From Clostridia bacterium (GTDB lineage Bacteria; Bacillota; Peptococcia; Peptococcales; SKKY01), in contig SKKY01000095.1 of the NCBI GenBank assembly GCA_007123515.1, positions 1 to 5,590 of the forward strand: DNA of 5,590 bases, given 5' to 3'. The notes under the pieces were generated by a model. It ran no database searches. It was not told the origin of the DNA and saw only the letters and a list, made by a program, of their open reading frames with translations. This document shows, one piece after another, positions 1 to 5,590 of this stretch (its first letter is position 1; the number at the start of each line of letters is the position of its first letter). A program made the translations under genes and the position numbers.

Positions 1-2
1 AA

Positions 3-1829
3 ATCGCTGAAGAAATGGCGTTAGCCAGAGCGGAAGAACGAAATCATTTTATATTTCCCCATCAGAAAAGCTCCGGAGAAATTGCCACAGTAGAAGTGCT
101 GACTTATCCATCTGATTTAGATGGTATGCCAGTTCTTTTTTCGCTGATTACCGATATTACTGAAGAACAGGCACTTGCCGATGCCATAAGTGCAAGAAAT
201 ACCTACCTCATCATCTTTTTAACCACTGGATTGATCATCCTTGGGAGCCTTCTGATTTTACTGAGAAACTATCTGAAAAAACAAAGAGAAGCTTTGGAAA
301 TGACCAAAAAAAGCGAAGAAAAATTTAGAAACTATATTGAACATGCGCCTGATGGGGTCTCTGTGGTAAATGGAAACGCTGAAATCATGGTTGTCAACCA
401 GGCCCTTATCCGAATGACCGGTTACAGCCGGGAAGAACTGCTTTCAATGACAAGCTATGATCTGATTGCTAAGAAGGAATATCCGAAAGTAGAAAAAGGG
501 TTTGCTACACTTAAAGAGAATGGCTTGGTAGAAATTCAATATGAAATGATACGAAAAGACGGAGAATCCAGGTTTTGGGAAGTAAAAAGAGTTCAGCTCG
601 ATGAAGAAAATTACATCGGCTTTATTAAAGATATTACTGAATTAAAAGAATATGAAAAAGAATTGATTGGCGCTAAAAATAGAGCCGAAGAAGCCAGTCT
701 GGCAAAGAGTCAGTTTCTAGCTAATATGAGCCATGAAATTAGGACGCCGATGAATGGCATTATGGGCTTCTTACAGATCCTTGAGGAAGAAGCCATCACC
801 GCTGATCAGCAATCACAATTTAAAAAGATACGCATCTCTGCAGAAAATTTATTGAGTCTGATTAATAACACTCTTGATTTTTCTAAATATGAAGCTGGCA
901 ATTTTATACTTGATTATTCTACCATACCTCTCCAGGAGACAATTGAAGAAAGCCTTAGCCTTTATCAACCATCCGCTGAGGAAAAAGGGCTGATTCTCTG
1001 TCAACGATATGATAAAAATCTGCCAGAATTCGTTCGCGGTGATAAATTCCGGCTGCAACAAATCATCAATAATTTACTGAACAACGCGATTAAATTTACT
1101 AATACAGGATACGTCTGTGTTACTGTTAAACAACAAACTAAGAATATGATCTCTATTGTTATTGAAGATTCCGGCGTTGGGATTGCTGCAGAACCCTTGA
1201 TCAATATTTTTGATTTGTTTGTACAAGAAGATTCATCAACCACCAGAGAATTTGGTGGTTCCGGACTCGGGTTGCCGATTGTCAAACACCTTGTAGAACT
1301 GATGAACGGGAGTATTCATATAGAAAGTAAAAAAGGGTCTTGGACTAAGGTTCATCTTTGTATCAGGCTTCCGGAAGCTAAAGAGGCAAACAGCAATGAT
1401 AATATGTCCCATACTATTTCTTCACAAGAAAGCAAGAAACCGGAAGACATAAAAATCCTCTTTGTTGAAGATGATGAAATAAGTGCCGAAATTTTTAAAA
1501 AAATGATTAATATCTTTCACCTTGAAGCCGACTATGCCAAAAACGGTGCGGAGGCTTTAACTCTCTTTGAAAAGAAACAATACAATCTGATCTTTATGGA
1601 CTGCCAGATGCCGGTAATTGATGGCTACGAGGCCACAAGAAAAATCCGGGAAATGGAAAAAGAACTTTACAGAGAAAGAACACCTATCGTGGCATTAACC
1701 GCTCATGCACTAAAAGAAGATCGTTTAGCCGCCCTTAATGCCGGAATGGATGATTATTTGACAAAACCAGCTAATATGAACAGAATTTTAGAAACCATCG
1801 AAAAGTACACCGGGTATAGGAAACCTTGA
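3..1829 (+). CDS. Hybrid sensor histidine kinase (5' partial; PAS-HisKA-HATPase-REC)
   Basis: This is a membrane sensor kinase that autophosphorylates on histidine and passes the phosphate to its own receiver domain. The frame stays open to the left edge, so the true start is outside the window; residues are numbered from the Met at 15. Residues 1-55 look like the end of a sensory PAS-type domain (closing motif LITDITEEQ). One membrane segment spans about 63-84. A cytoplasmic PAS domain covers about 99-216. HisKA has the H-box SHEIRTP with phospho-His240. The ATPase domain has the N-box NNLLNNAIKFT (351-361), DSGVGI (385-390), the F-box near 398-403 and GGSGLGL (414-420). The receiver (about 479-596) has acidic residues 485-487, phospho-acceptor Asp529 (MDCQMP), Thr562 and Lys584. 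All catalytic residues seem intact. There is no HPt domain after the receiver, so an output partner must lie elsewhere. The signal is unknown. The gene converges on the ComK-like gene, and no strong terminator is visible between them. Confidence 0.95.
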   Translation: MAEEMALARAEERNHFIFPHQKSSGEIATVEVLTYPSDLDGMPVLFSLITDITEEQALADAISARNTYLIIFLTTGLIILGSLLILLRNYLKKQREALEMTKKSEEKFRNYIEHAPDGVSVVNGNAEIMVVNQALIRMTGYSREELLSMTSYDLIAKKEYPKVEKGFATLKENGLVEIQYEMIRKDGESRFWEVKRVQLDEENYIGFIKDITELKEYEKELIGAKNRAEEASLAKSQFLANMSHEIRTPMNGIMGFLQILEEEAITADQQSQFKKIRISAENLLSLINNTLDFSKYEAGNFILDYSTIPLQETIEESLSLYQPSAEEKGLILCQRYDKNLPEFVRGDKFRLQQIINNLLNNAIKFTNTGYVCVTVKQQTKNMISIVIEDSGVGIAAEPLINIFDLFVQEDSSTTREFGGSGLGLPIVKHLVELMNGSIHIESKKGSWTKVHLCIRLPEAKEANSNDNMSHTISSQESKKPEDIKILFVEDDEISAEIFKKMINIFHLEADYAKNGAEALTLFEKKQYNLIFMDCQMPVIDGYEATRKIREMEKELYRERTPIVALTAHALKEDRLAALNAGMDDYLTKPANMNRILETIEKYTGYRKP

Positions 1830-1835
1830 TTTTTT

Positions 1836-2339
1836 CTAATGCAGATACTTTTTATAGCTTTCAAAATGATGATAACGGATCATCGAAGCAATATTTTTTA
1901 ACTTTACGACTGAATCTAAAGACTGCAGCACATCAATCTGCATATCGTCATGGAAAATGATCGCTGTCTTAGAGGCATCGATCATTTTCATATATTTGAT
2001 CTTTATGATATTGACATAGCATACCGTCCCCTGATCCTTATACTCCGCTTCCCTCACCTTCAATGGAATCAGAACAAGACCGGGATGTAAGGCTAGTGGC
2101 ATGCCGGTCTTTCTGTTGAAAGTCTCAGAATATTCACGGCGAAAACTGCTGATATCAAAATAAATATTCTGAGCAATATGACTGATCACTGTAGAACATT
2201 TCTTTTTTAATCTCAGACAGGCCTCTTCCTCGCAGGACTGATCAAAATAAAGTTCTGTATAATTTCCTCCCTCTTCAGACATTATCGGCATAATTACTTT
2301 CAGCTCAAATAACTGCTCTTTTAACAGATTATGATTCAA
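1836..2339 (-). CDS. Putative ComK-like transcription factor
   Basis: A 167-residue soluble protein with no signal peptide or membrane segment. I recognise it only by pattern. The order of conserved positions matches Bacillus subtilis ComK: a basic/aromatic stretch after SSF, then PLALHPGLVLIP (residues 81-92; compare ComK PPIMVDP followed by IFLFP), a Cys-aromatic-hydrophobic CYVNI (107-111; ComK CGWIS), an IIFHDD beta strand (127-132; ComK VTFSNG), a conserved Ser (140), and a closing N-x(4)-R (149-155). ComK is a DNA-binding activator that recognises paired AT-rich boxes. The C-terminal tail that ComK uses for MecA/Clp control is missing or much shorter here. The start is TTG at 2339, chosen because the GGAG at 2349-2352 lies 9 nt upstream of it; GTG at 2345 (3-nt gap) and TTG at 2348 (no gap) are less likely. 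The gene is divergent from the hydrogenase operon, so regulation of that operon or of itself is possible but only inferred. The gene itself is very likely real; the family assignment is about even odds. Confidence 0.6.
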   Translation of the reverse strand: MNHNLLKEQLFELKVIMPIMSEEGGNYTELYFDQSCEEEACLRLKKKCSTVISHIAQNIYFDISSFRREYSETFNRKTGMPLALHPGLVLIPLKVREAEYKDQGTVCYVNIIKIKYMKMIDASKTAIIFHDDMQIDVLQSLDSVVKLKNIASMIRYHHFESYKKYLH

Positions 2340-2348
2340 TGCCACCAA

Positions 2349-2352
2349 CTCC
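2349..2352 (-). promoter_or_regulatory. Ribosome binding site of the ComK-like gene
   Basis: On the minus strand this reads AAAAGGAG followed by TTGGTGGCATTG, with the GGAG core at these positions. It stands 9 nt before the TTG at 2339, 3 nt before the GTG at 2345, and directly against the TTG at 2348. Spacing therefore favours the TTG at 2339. No ATG start exists in this region, so the gene uses a weak start codon with a good binding site. Confidence 0.6.
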
Positions 2353-2362
2353 TTTTCGTCTT

Positions 2363-2400
2363 TTTACAATACCCTCCATTTAGGTACTACTTCTTGTAAA
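2363..2400. repeat. 7-bp perfect inverted repeat (TTTACAA/TTGTAAA), possible operator
   Basis: The left arm TTTACAA (2363-2369) and right arm TTGTAAA (2394-2400) are perfect reverse complements separated by 24 bp. The arm centres are 31 bp apart, about three helical turns, so both arms would face the same side of the DNA. The repeat lies just upstream of the ComK-like gene's ribosome binding site, in its promoter or leader. It could be a two-site operator or a hairpin in the leader transcript; chance is also possible in AT-rich DNA. Confidence 0.35.
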
Positions 2401-2439
2401 GCAATACTCCTTATTCCTTTTTCCAGTTTAGGATAGTTT

Positions 2440-2459
2440 ATTGAATCAATTTTTTTTTT
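2440..2459. promoter_or_regulatory. ATTGAATCAAT palindrome joined to a 10-T tract
   Basis: An 11-bp palindrome with a single central base (2440-2450) runs into ten consecutive T residues (2450-2459). The stem would have no usable loop, so it is not a plausible intrinsic terminator. Its position about 30-45 bp upstream of the possible -10 box of the hyd operon suits an activator site or an UP-like curved tract. This is inferred from sequence symmetry alone. Confidence 0.25.
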
Positions 2460-2486
2460 AATCTTTTTCTTTAATAACATAACGGG

Positions 2487-2492
2487 TATACT
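2487..2492 (+). promoter_or_regulatory. Possible -10 box of the hyd operon
   Basis: TATACT matches five of six bases of the sigma-A -10 consensus and lies about 47 bp upstream of the hydC start. At the expected distance upstream there is only T-rich sequence (around 2463-2470) and no recognisable -35 hexamer. If this promoter is used it probably needs an activator or relies on the T-tract. A second TATACT at 2520-2525 is too close to the ribosome binding site to be convincing. Confidence 0.3.
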
Positions 2493-2528
2493 GTATTAAT
2501 CAGATAATTCAAAAAACTATATACTAGA

Positions 2529-2533
2529 AAGGA
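2529..2533 (+). promoter_or_regulatory. Ribosome binding site deciding the hydC start
   Basis: AAGGA ends inside the first possible ATG (2533-2535), which therefore cannot be well served by it. The ATG at 2539 is 5 nt downstream, a normal distance, while the ATG at 2545 is 11 nt away. The start at 2539 is preferred, giving a protein two residues shorter than the longest reading. Confidence 0.6.
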
Positions 2534-2538
2534 TGTTT

Positions 2539-3045
2539 ATGATCATGGAAGATATTTACCGTCTGGAAGAGGCTGATAAAAAGCTGCCGGTTCTGGATGA
2601 ATTTATCGAATCACTGTCAGTAAAACAAGATGAAGTGATTGCCGTTCTTCACAAGGCGCAGCAACTTTTTGGCTATCTGCCTGCAGAACTTCAACTTTAC
2701 ATTGCCAGAAAACTTGATGTTCCGGCATCACACATTTATGGTGTGGTAAGTTTCTACTCTTACTTCACCCAGGAAAAACGTGGCACATATACCATAAACA
2801 TCTGTATGGGAACGGCCTGTTTTGTTAAGGGTGCCGATAAGGTTCTTAACGAATTTGCCCGTCAGCTTGGTATTAAATCTGGTGAAACAACCGAAGATGG
2901 TGCCTTTACGTTAACTGATGTACGATGCATCGGAGCCTGTGGATTAGCTCCGGTAGTCTTAGTTAATGAAAAAGTGTATGGACATATTCAACCCGAAGAT
3001 GTCAGCCGAATTATTGACACTTACAAAGAAAAAAAAGGAGAATAA
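2539..3045 (+). CDS. hydC: Electron-bifurcating [FeFe] hydrogenase subunit HydC (NuoE-like [2Fe-2S] protein)
   Basis: This is the thioredoxin-like [2Fe-2S] subunit, homologous to the 24-kDa subunit NuoE of complex I and to HndA. It sits beside the FMN subunit HydB in the cytoplasmic hydrogenase complex. The protein is 168 residues from the ATG at 2539, normal for the family. An N-terminal helical part (about 1-75) holds the family signature AQQLFGYLP and GVVSFYSYF. The ferredoxin domain follows, with all four ligands in the pattern CMGTAC (Cys89, Cys94) and CIGAC (Cys130, Cys134). It is the first gene of the operon; the ribosome binding site of the next ORF lies within its last codons. Complex I NuoE is the alternative, but the downstream HydB and HydA types make the hydrogenase reading much more likely. 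Confidence 0.93.
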   Translation: MIMEDIYRLEEADKKLPVLDEFIESLSVKQDEVIAVLHKAQQLFGYLPAELQLYIARKLDVPASHIYGVVSFYSYFTQEKRGTYTINICMGTACFVKGADKVLNEFARQLGIKSGETTEDGAFTLTDVRCIGACGLAPVVLVNEKVYGHIQPEDVSRIIDTYKEKKGE

Positions 3046-3048
3046 CGT

Positions 3049-3216
3049 ATGCGTATTACATCGTTAACCGAATTAGGCAAAATTAAAGAAGAACAAGCAA
3101 AAATCGTTATGCTCCGTATGCAGGATCCGACTACGGGTAATGATTTTGTCAAAAAAAATATTGAAAACCAACCGGCTTCTTCTGAAGAAAATAAGACCGG
3201 TCAAAATGGAGGGTAA
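3049..3216 (+). CDS. Small 55-residue protein between hydC and hydB (possible HydE/HndB N-terminal relative)
   Basis: A 55-codon frame begins with ATG 3 bp after the hydC stop and ends with TAA 2 bp before the hydB start. AAGGAG at 3035-3040 is 8 nt upstream, which is good evidence for translation. The protein has no cysteine, so it cannot hold an iron-sulfur cluster by itself. The first half is helical and charged (MRITSLTELGKIKEEQAKI); the second half is polar and low in complexity, ending TGQNGG. The SLTELGKIKEE opening resembles, from memory, the leading helix of HndB-type [2Fe-2S] subunits, which occupy this same place between the NuoE- and NuoF-like genes in hnd operons, but the ferredoxin domain is absent. 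A. woodii also has an extra gene, hydE, in its cluster, which I recall lying between hydC and hydB. Function is unknown; an assembly or small structural role in the complex is inference. Confidence 0.7.
   Translation: MRITSLTELGKIKEEQAKIVMLRMQDPTTGNDFVKKNIENQPASSEENKTGQNGG
3208..3213 (+). promoter_or_regulatory. hydB ribosome binding site inside the end of the small ORF
   Basis: GGAGGG forms the last two sense codons (Gly-Gly) of the small ORF and lies 5 nt before the hydB ATG at 3219. Ribosomes ending the small ORF at 3216 would uncover or directly reload this site, so the two genes are probably translationally coupled. Confidence 0.75.
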
Positions 3217-3218
3217 TA

Positions 3219-5012
3219 ATGTCTGAACACAGGAAACATGTTTTGGTTTGTGGGGGAACCGGCTGCGTGTCTGCCGAAAGTCTGGAGATGGTTACCTCAT
3301 TTAAAAAAATATTTAAAAAAAGAGACCTTGATGACCAGTTTATGGTATTGCAAACCGGTTGTTTCGGTTTTTGCGGGCAAGGTCCGATTATTAAAATTTT
3401 CCCGGATGATGTGTTTTATGTAAAAGTCTCTCTTGATGATATAGACGAGATTGTCACTGAACATTTAATCAATGACCGACCGATTGAACGCCTGCTGTAT
3501 AAAGATCCGGAAACTAGCGAAACGCTTCCAAAGCAACACGACATGGGTTTCTATAAAAAGCAGGAACGAATTGCTTTAAGAAATTGTGGATTAATTGATC
3601 CGGAAAACATTTTGGAATACATTGCTTTTAACGGCTATGAAGCCTTAGGCAGGGTTCTAACGAATATGCTTCCGGAAGATGTAATCGATATCGTTAAGGC
3701 CAGCGGATTGCGTGGACGTGGTGGAGGAGGTTTTCCTACAGGACTAAAATGGGAACTGACTCGAAAGCCTATGGCGGATCAAAAATATGTCTTCTGTAAT
3801 GCCGATGAAGGAGATCCCGGTGCCTTTATGGATCGCTCTATCTTAGAAGGAGACCCTCATTCGGTACTTGAAGCCATGGCCATTGCCGGCTATGCCATCG
3901 GAGCTAGTATTGGCATCATCTATATCCGGGCTGAATATCCCTTAGCTATAAAACGACTTGAAATAGCAATTAAAGATGCTTATGCATATGGCTTTTTGGG
4001 GAAAGATCTTTTTGAAAGCGGTTTTTCTTTTGATATTTACATTAAGCTAGGCGCAGGTGCTTTTGTCTGCGGAGAAGAAACTGCTCTGATTCATTCTGTG
4101 GAAGGCCATCGTGGAGAACCGACAAAAAAACCACCCTACCCTTCTGTGGAAGGCTACTACAAAAAACCAACCTCGGTAAATAATGTAGAAACCTTTGCCA
4201 ACATCCCTGCAATTATTCTGCATGGCGAAGAATGGTACGCTGATAAAGGAACCGAAAAATCCAAAGGAACGAAGGTCTTCTCACTAGCCGGAAAAGTTAA
4301 TAACATCGGACTGATCGAAGTTCCGATGGGTACCACCCTCAGAGAGATTATTTACGATATCGGCGGAGGTATTACTGACGGCAAAGAATTCAAGGCAGTG
4401 CAGACCGGCGGACCTTCCGGAGGCGTTATCACAGTCGCTGATCTTGATACGCCGATTGACTATGAAAGTCTTTTGGCCATCGGATCAATGATGGGTTCCG
4501 GTGGGATGATTGTACTTGATGAAAATGACTGTATGATCAATATTGCTAAGTTTTATCTTGAATTTATCCAGGATGAATCCTGTGGTAAGTGTACACCATG
4601 CAGACTAGGAACTAAGAGAATGCATGAAATTTTAATAAAGATATCCGAAGGAAACGGAAACATGGAGGATATCGATAAACTAAAGACACTCGGAAGGATG
4701 ATCAAGGACAGTTCCCTTTGCGGGCTTGGCCAAAGTGCTCCGAATCCGGTACTTAGTACCCTGAAATATTTTTATGATGAATACCTGGCTCATATTAACG
4801 AAAAACGCTGTCCGGCCGGTGCCTGTCAGGCGTTACTGAAGTATTCGGTCATTGCTGAAAATTGTGTGGGCTGTACGGCCTGTAAGAAAGTTTGTCCGGT
4901 AAATTGCATCAGTGGCAGCCCTAAAAATGTTCATATTATTGACGAAGACGCTTGCATTGGCTGCGGCGCATGCTATGATGTTTGTCGCTTTAACGCCATA
5001 TTAAAACCATAA
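3219..5012 (+). CDS. hydB: Electron-bifurcating [FeFe] hydrogenase subunit HydB (NuoF-like, FMN and NAD(H) site)
   Basis: This is the flavin subunit where NAD(H) reacts and where electron bifurcation is now placed in the HydABC enzymes. It has 597 residues, typical for HydB and longer than complex I NuoF because of added domains at both ends. The N-terminal thioredoxin-like [2Fe-2S] domain (about 1-90) has Cys11, Cys16, Cys48 and Cys52. The NuoF core follows with the glycine-rich FMN/NAD motif GLRGRGGGGFPTGLKW (163-178), NADEGDPGAF (194-203) and GAGAFVCGEETALI (278-291). The [4Fe-4S] site of the N3 type is SCGKCTPCR with Cys455, Cys458, Cys461 and Cys501. A CPAGAC motif (531-536) leads into a C-terminal two-cluster ferredoxin domain, with Cys549/552/555/559 and Cys579/582/585/589. 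All expected ligands are present. The cofactor is probably NAD(H), as in Thermotoga and A. woodii; NADP(H) cannot be excluded by eye. Confidence 0.95.
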   Translation: MSEHRKHVLVCGGTGCVSAESLEMVTSFKKIFKKRDLDDQFMVLQTGCFGFCGQGPIIKIFPDDVFYVKVSLDDIDEIVTEHLINDRPIERLLYKDPETSETLPKQHDMGFYKKQERIALRNCGLIDPENILEYIAFNGYEALGRVLTNMLPEDVIDIVKASGLRGRGGGGFPTGLKWELTRKPMADQKYVFCNADEGDPGAFMDRSILEGDPHSVLEAMAIAGYAIGASIGIIYIRAEYPLAIKRLEIAIKDAYAYGFLGKDLFESGFSFDIYIKLGAGAFVCGEETALIHSVEGHRGEPTKKPPYPSVEGYYKKPTSVNNVETFANIPAIILHGEEWYADKGTEKSKGTKVFSLAGKVNNIGLIEVPMGTTLREIIYDIGGGITDGKEFKAVQTGGPSGGVITVADLDTPIDYESLLAIGSMMGSGGMIVLDENDCMINIAKFYLEFIQDESCGKCTPCRLGTKRMHEILIKISEGNGNMEDIDKLKTLGRMIKDSSLCGLGQSAPNPVLSTLKYFYDEYLAHINEKRCPAGACQALLKYSVIAENCVGCTACKKVCPVNCISGSPKNVHIIDEDACIGCGACYDVCRFNAILKP

Positions 5013-5013
5013 C

Positions 5014-5020
5014 GGGAGGT
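5014..5020 (+). promoter_or_regulatory. Ribosome binding site deciding the GTG start of hydA
   Basis: GGGAGGT directly follows the hydB stop. The GTG at 5028 is 8 nt from the GGGAGG core, while the first in-frame ATG at 5034 is 14 nt away, so the GTG is the likely start. Confidence 0.7.
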
Positions 5021-5027
5021 ATTTCTA

Positions 5028-5590
5028 GTGAAAATGATCAGCATTATCATTAACGATATGCACATTCAAGTGCCTGATGGCACAACAATTTTACAGGCTG
5101 CTAAGCAGGTGAATTTAGAAATCCCTACCCTTTGTCATCTTGATTTAAAGGATTTTGGAATTCTTCACCAAAATGCATCCTGCCGTGTCTGTATGGTAGA
5201 AGTTGAGGGACGTCCTTCGTTAGTTCCTTCCTGTGCCGAACTGTGTACCGATGGCATGGTTATCAGAACAGACAGCATACGTGCCATTTCATCCAGGAGA
5301 ACCTCTGTAGAGCTTCTTTTATCAAATCATCCTCCTGACTGTCTTGTTTGCACAAAAAATTTAGATTGCGAGTTACAACAGCTTGCCCAGGATTTAGCTA
5401 TTCGGGAAATTCATTATACAGGAGAGAAAATGGACTATCCAAAGGACAGTTCTTCCCACGCTCTGATTAAAGACCCTAATAAATGCATCATGTGCCGCCG
5501 GTGCGAGACAGTCTGTAATGAACTGCAAACCTGTGGTATTTTATCAGCAGTCAACCGGGGTTTTGATGTGATTGTCGGTCCGGCTTTTCA
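5028..5590 (+). CDS. hydA: [FeFe] hydrogenase catalytic subunit HydA, N-terminal part (3' partial)
   Basis: This is the large subunit of the bifurcating hydrogenase, which interconverts H2 with protons and electrons at the H-cluster. Only the first 187 residues are inside the window. The plant-type [2Fe-2S] domain, shared with NuoG, has Cys36, Cys52, Cys55 and Cys69 (SCRVCMVEVEG). The NuoG-type His/Cys [4Fe-4S] site is HPPDCLVC plus a later Cys: His101, Cys105, Cys108 and Cys114. The first motif of the two-cluster ferredoxin domain is CIMCRRCETVC (Cys153/156/159/163). The following NRGFDVIVGPAF is typical of HydA/HndD and argues against complex I NuoG or a formate dehydrogenase. The H-cluster cysteine motifs lie beyond the right edge, so catalytic competence cannot be judged. 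An extra Cys73, four residues after a cluster ligand, is visible. The gene starts 15 bp after hydB with nothing between them. Confidence 0.93.
   Translation, partial: MKMISIIINDMHIQVPDGTTILQAAKQVNLEIPTLCHLDLKDFGILHQNASCRVCMVEVEGRPSLVPSCAELCTDGMVIRTDSIRAISSRRTSVELLLSNHPPDCLVCTKNLDCELQQLAQDLAIREIHYTGEKMDYPKDSSSHALIKDPNKCIMCRRCETVCNELQTCGILSAVNRGFDVIVGPAF

Noticed and set aside
849..1285. Two open frames on the minus strand inside the kinase gene
   Set aside because: They lie opposite the HisKA and HATPase coding sequence, have no ribosome binding site I could justify, and their translations resemble no family. They are frame shadows.
1805..1850. Possible bidirectional terminator between the convergent kinase and ComK-like genes
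   Set aside because: There is a run of six T residues after the kinase stop, but the only stems nearby are about 3 bp (AGG-AAA-CCT, GGT...ACC). They are too weak to call a terminator.
2349..2538. Rex operator or riboswitch in the leader of hydC
   Set aside because: No TTGTTAA-type palindrome and no conserved riboswitch core or stable GC-containing hairpin could be seen by eye in this AT-rich stretch.
3238..3423. A 61-codon frame on the plus strand within the start of hydB
   Set aside because: It overlaps the conserved [2Fe-2S] domain of HydB in another frame and shows no protein-like features.
2539..5590. Reading the operon as complex I nuoEFG or as an NAD-dependent formate dehydrogenase
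   Set aside because: HydB has both an N-terminal [2Fe-2S] domain and a C-terminal two-cluster ferredoxin, and the last gene carries CIMCRRCETVC followed by NRGFDVIVGPAF. These are marks of the HydABC/Hnd hydrogenases.
1..5590. CRISPR arrays, insertion sequences, tRNA or rRNA genes
   Set aside because: No regularly spaced direct repeats, transposase-like frames or tRNA-like cloverleaf sequences were seen; nearly all of the window is accounted for by coding sequence.

Overview
The window looks like a piece of a low-GC Firmicutes (Clostridia) chromosome, most likely from an acetogenic or hydrogen-metabolising anaerobe of the Acetobacterium/Eubacterium type. The reasons are AT-rich codon use, strong GGAGG-type ribosome binding sites, and a gene set for a multi-subunit NADH- and ferredoxin-linked [FeFe] hydrogenase. 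The taxonomic guess is inference; no rRNA or other marker gene is present.

Layout. (1) Positions 3-1829, + strand: the 3' part of a membrane-bound hybrid sensor histidine kinase (end of an outer sensory domain, one membrane segment, PAS, HisKA, HATPase, receiver). Its 5' end lies outside the window. (2) Positions 1836-2339, - strand: a small protein whose pattern of conserved positions resembles the competence transcription factor ComK. It converges on the kinase with only 6 bp between the stop codons. (3) Positions 2349-2538: a roughly 190-bp AT-rich divergent control region with a 7-bp inverted repeat, a short palindrome next to a 10-T tract, and a possible -10 box. (4) Positions 2539-5590, + strand: a tightly packed operon, hydC (NuoE-like), a cysteine-free 55-codon ORF, hydB (NuoF-like, with extra iron-sulfur domains at both ends), and the first 187 codons of hydA ([FeFe] hydrogenase large subunit). 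hydA runs off the right edge before its H-cluster domain.

How the genes work together. HydA, HydB and HydC are the core of the electron-bifurcating hydrogenase (HydABC of Thermotoga, HydABCD of Acetobacterium woodii). This enzyme couples H2 oxidation to simultaneous reduction of NAD+ and ferredoxin, or runs in reverse. HydB holds the FMN and NAD(H) site, HydC a [2Fe-2S] cluster, and HydA the active site and an iron-sulfur relay. The least understood parts are the 55-residue ORF between hydC and hydB, the ComK-like gene sharing the operon's upstream region, and the lack of any gene between hydB and hydA. As I recall, A. woodii has hydD at that place.
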